5,161 nucleotides of DNA from Nitrospirota bacterium (GTDB taxonomy: Bacteria; Nitrospirota; Nitrospiria; Nitrospirales; UBA8639), in contig CP070743.1 in assembly GCA_020348185.1 (NCBI GenBank), forward strand, positions 1,978,284-1,983,444, in the 5' to 3' direction. Positions 4,939-5,161 of this stretch are shown here, one piece after another (the first letter of the stretch is position 1; each line of letters opens with the position of its first letter). Position numbers and translations under genes: made by a program. The notes below the pieces were generated by a model. The model was not told the origin of the DNA. It was given only the letters and a program-made list of their open reading frames with translations, and did not search any database.

Positions 4939-5161
4939 GTGAATGTCGCTGTGTTGGTGGTCAGTAACAAAATCCTCAAAGGTCTGGAGCCTGATAAAGG
5001 GAAATCCGGTTTCGAAGCGATTTGCCAAGAACACCAGATGAATCTAACCTCCTATCAAGTCATAGCGGACGAACGAGAAGCGATTCGGGAACAGTTAACG
5101 AATTTGTGTGATGCCGGAACGTCTCAGGTTGTTTTAACCGTGGGAGGCACAGGAGTTCGAC
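4939..5161 (+). CDS. moaB: MoaB/MogA-type molybdenum cofactor biosynthesis protein (5' part)
   Basis: The first 74 codons are present and the gene runs off the window. The product begins MNVAVLVVSNKILKGLEPDK, the first beta strand and loop of the MoCF/MogA fold. It continues with KSGFEAICQEHQ, where the family has a D-x-SG helix start. DEREAIREQLTNL forms a helix, followed by VVLTVGGTGVR, the glycine-rich strand that binds molybdopterin in MoaB/MogA. Family members adenylylate molybdopterin (MogA) or perform a related step. MoaB and MogA cannot be told apart from this half, and the C-terminal active-site region is missing. CinA is excluded because its N-terminus carries a different glycine motif. 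The gene begins 15 bases after tatC, which suggests a shared transcript. Full length is expected to be about 160-180 residues. Confidence 0.85.
   Translation, partial: MNVAVLVVSNKILKGLEPDKGKSGFEAICQEHQMNLTSYQVIADEREAIREQLTNLCDAGTSQVVLTVGGTGVR

Overview
The window is a chromosomal stretch of about 5.2 kb with near-balanced base composition. It looks like a Gram-negative-type bacterium, because it encodes a periplasmic Do/DegP-type protease with a signal peptide and two PDZ domains next to a TatC translocase subunit. The overall style (a stand-alone Lrp/AsnC ligand-binding protein, a Do-type protease, TatC with a variable charged tail, MoaB/MogA) reminds me of Nitrospira and relatives. That assignment is an impression, not something the sequence proves.

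The left part reads mainly on the minus strand. An 80-residue stand-alone Lrp/AsnC ligand-binding (RAM) domain protein occupies 65-307. A tRNA-Thr(UGU) with encoded CCA lies at 484-559. A zinc-dependent medium-chain dehydrogenase occupies 889-1845. The 560-888 interval holds no convincing gene.

The dehydrogenase is divergent from the right part, which reads on the plus strand. The 1846-2233 interval is not empty. Two overlapping frames each read like protein and together suggest a small gene of about 80 codons at 1881-2122, interrupted by a one-base frame change. A sigma70-like promoter overlaps its stop codon and probably drives the protease gene. Next come the DegP/HtrA-like protease (2234-3724), a 257-base gap with weak hairpins and a possible 27-codon ORF, tatC (3982-4923), and, 15 bases later, the start of a MoaB/MogA-type molybdenum cofactor gene that runs off the window's end.

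Functionally, the right half is about the cell envelope and export of folded proteins. DegP handles misfolded periplasmic proteins, TatC receives twin-arginine substrates, and MoaB/MogA belongs to molybdopterin assembly, whose products are loaded into enzymes that often leave through Tat. tatC and moaB are close enough to share a transcript. I found no CRISPR array, insertion sequence, phage gene or obviously new multi-gene system. The most intriguing items are the possible frameshifted small gene upstream of degP and the collagen-like Gly/Pro loop inside the protease.
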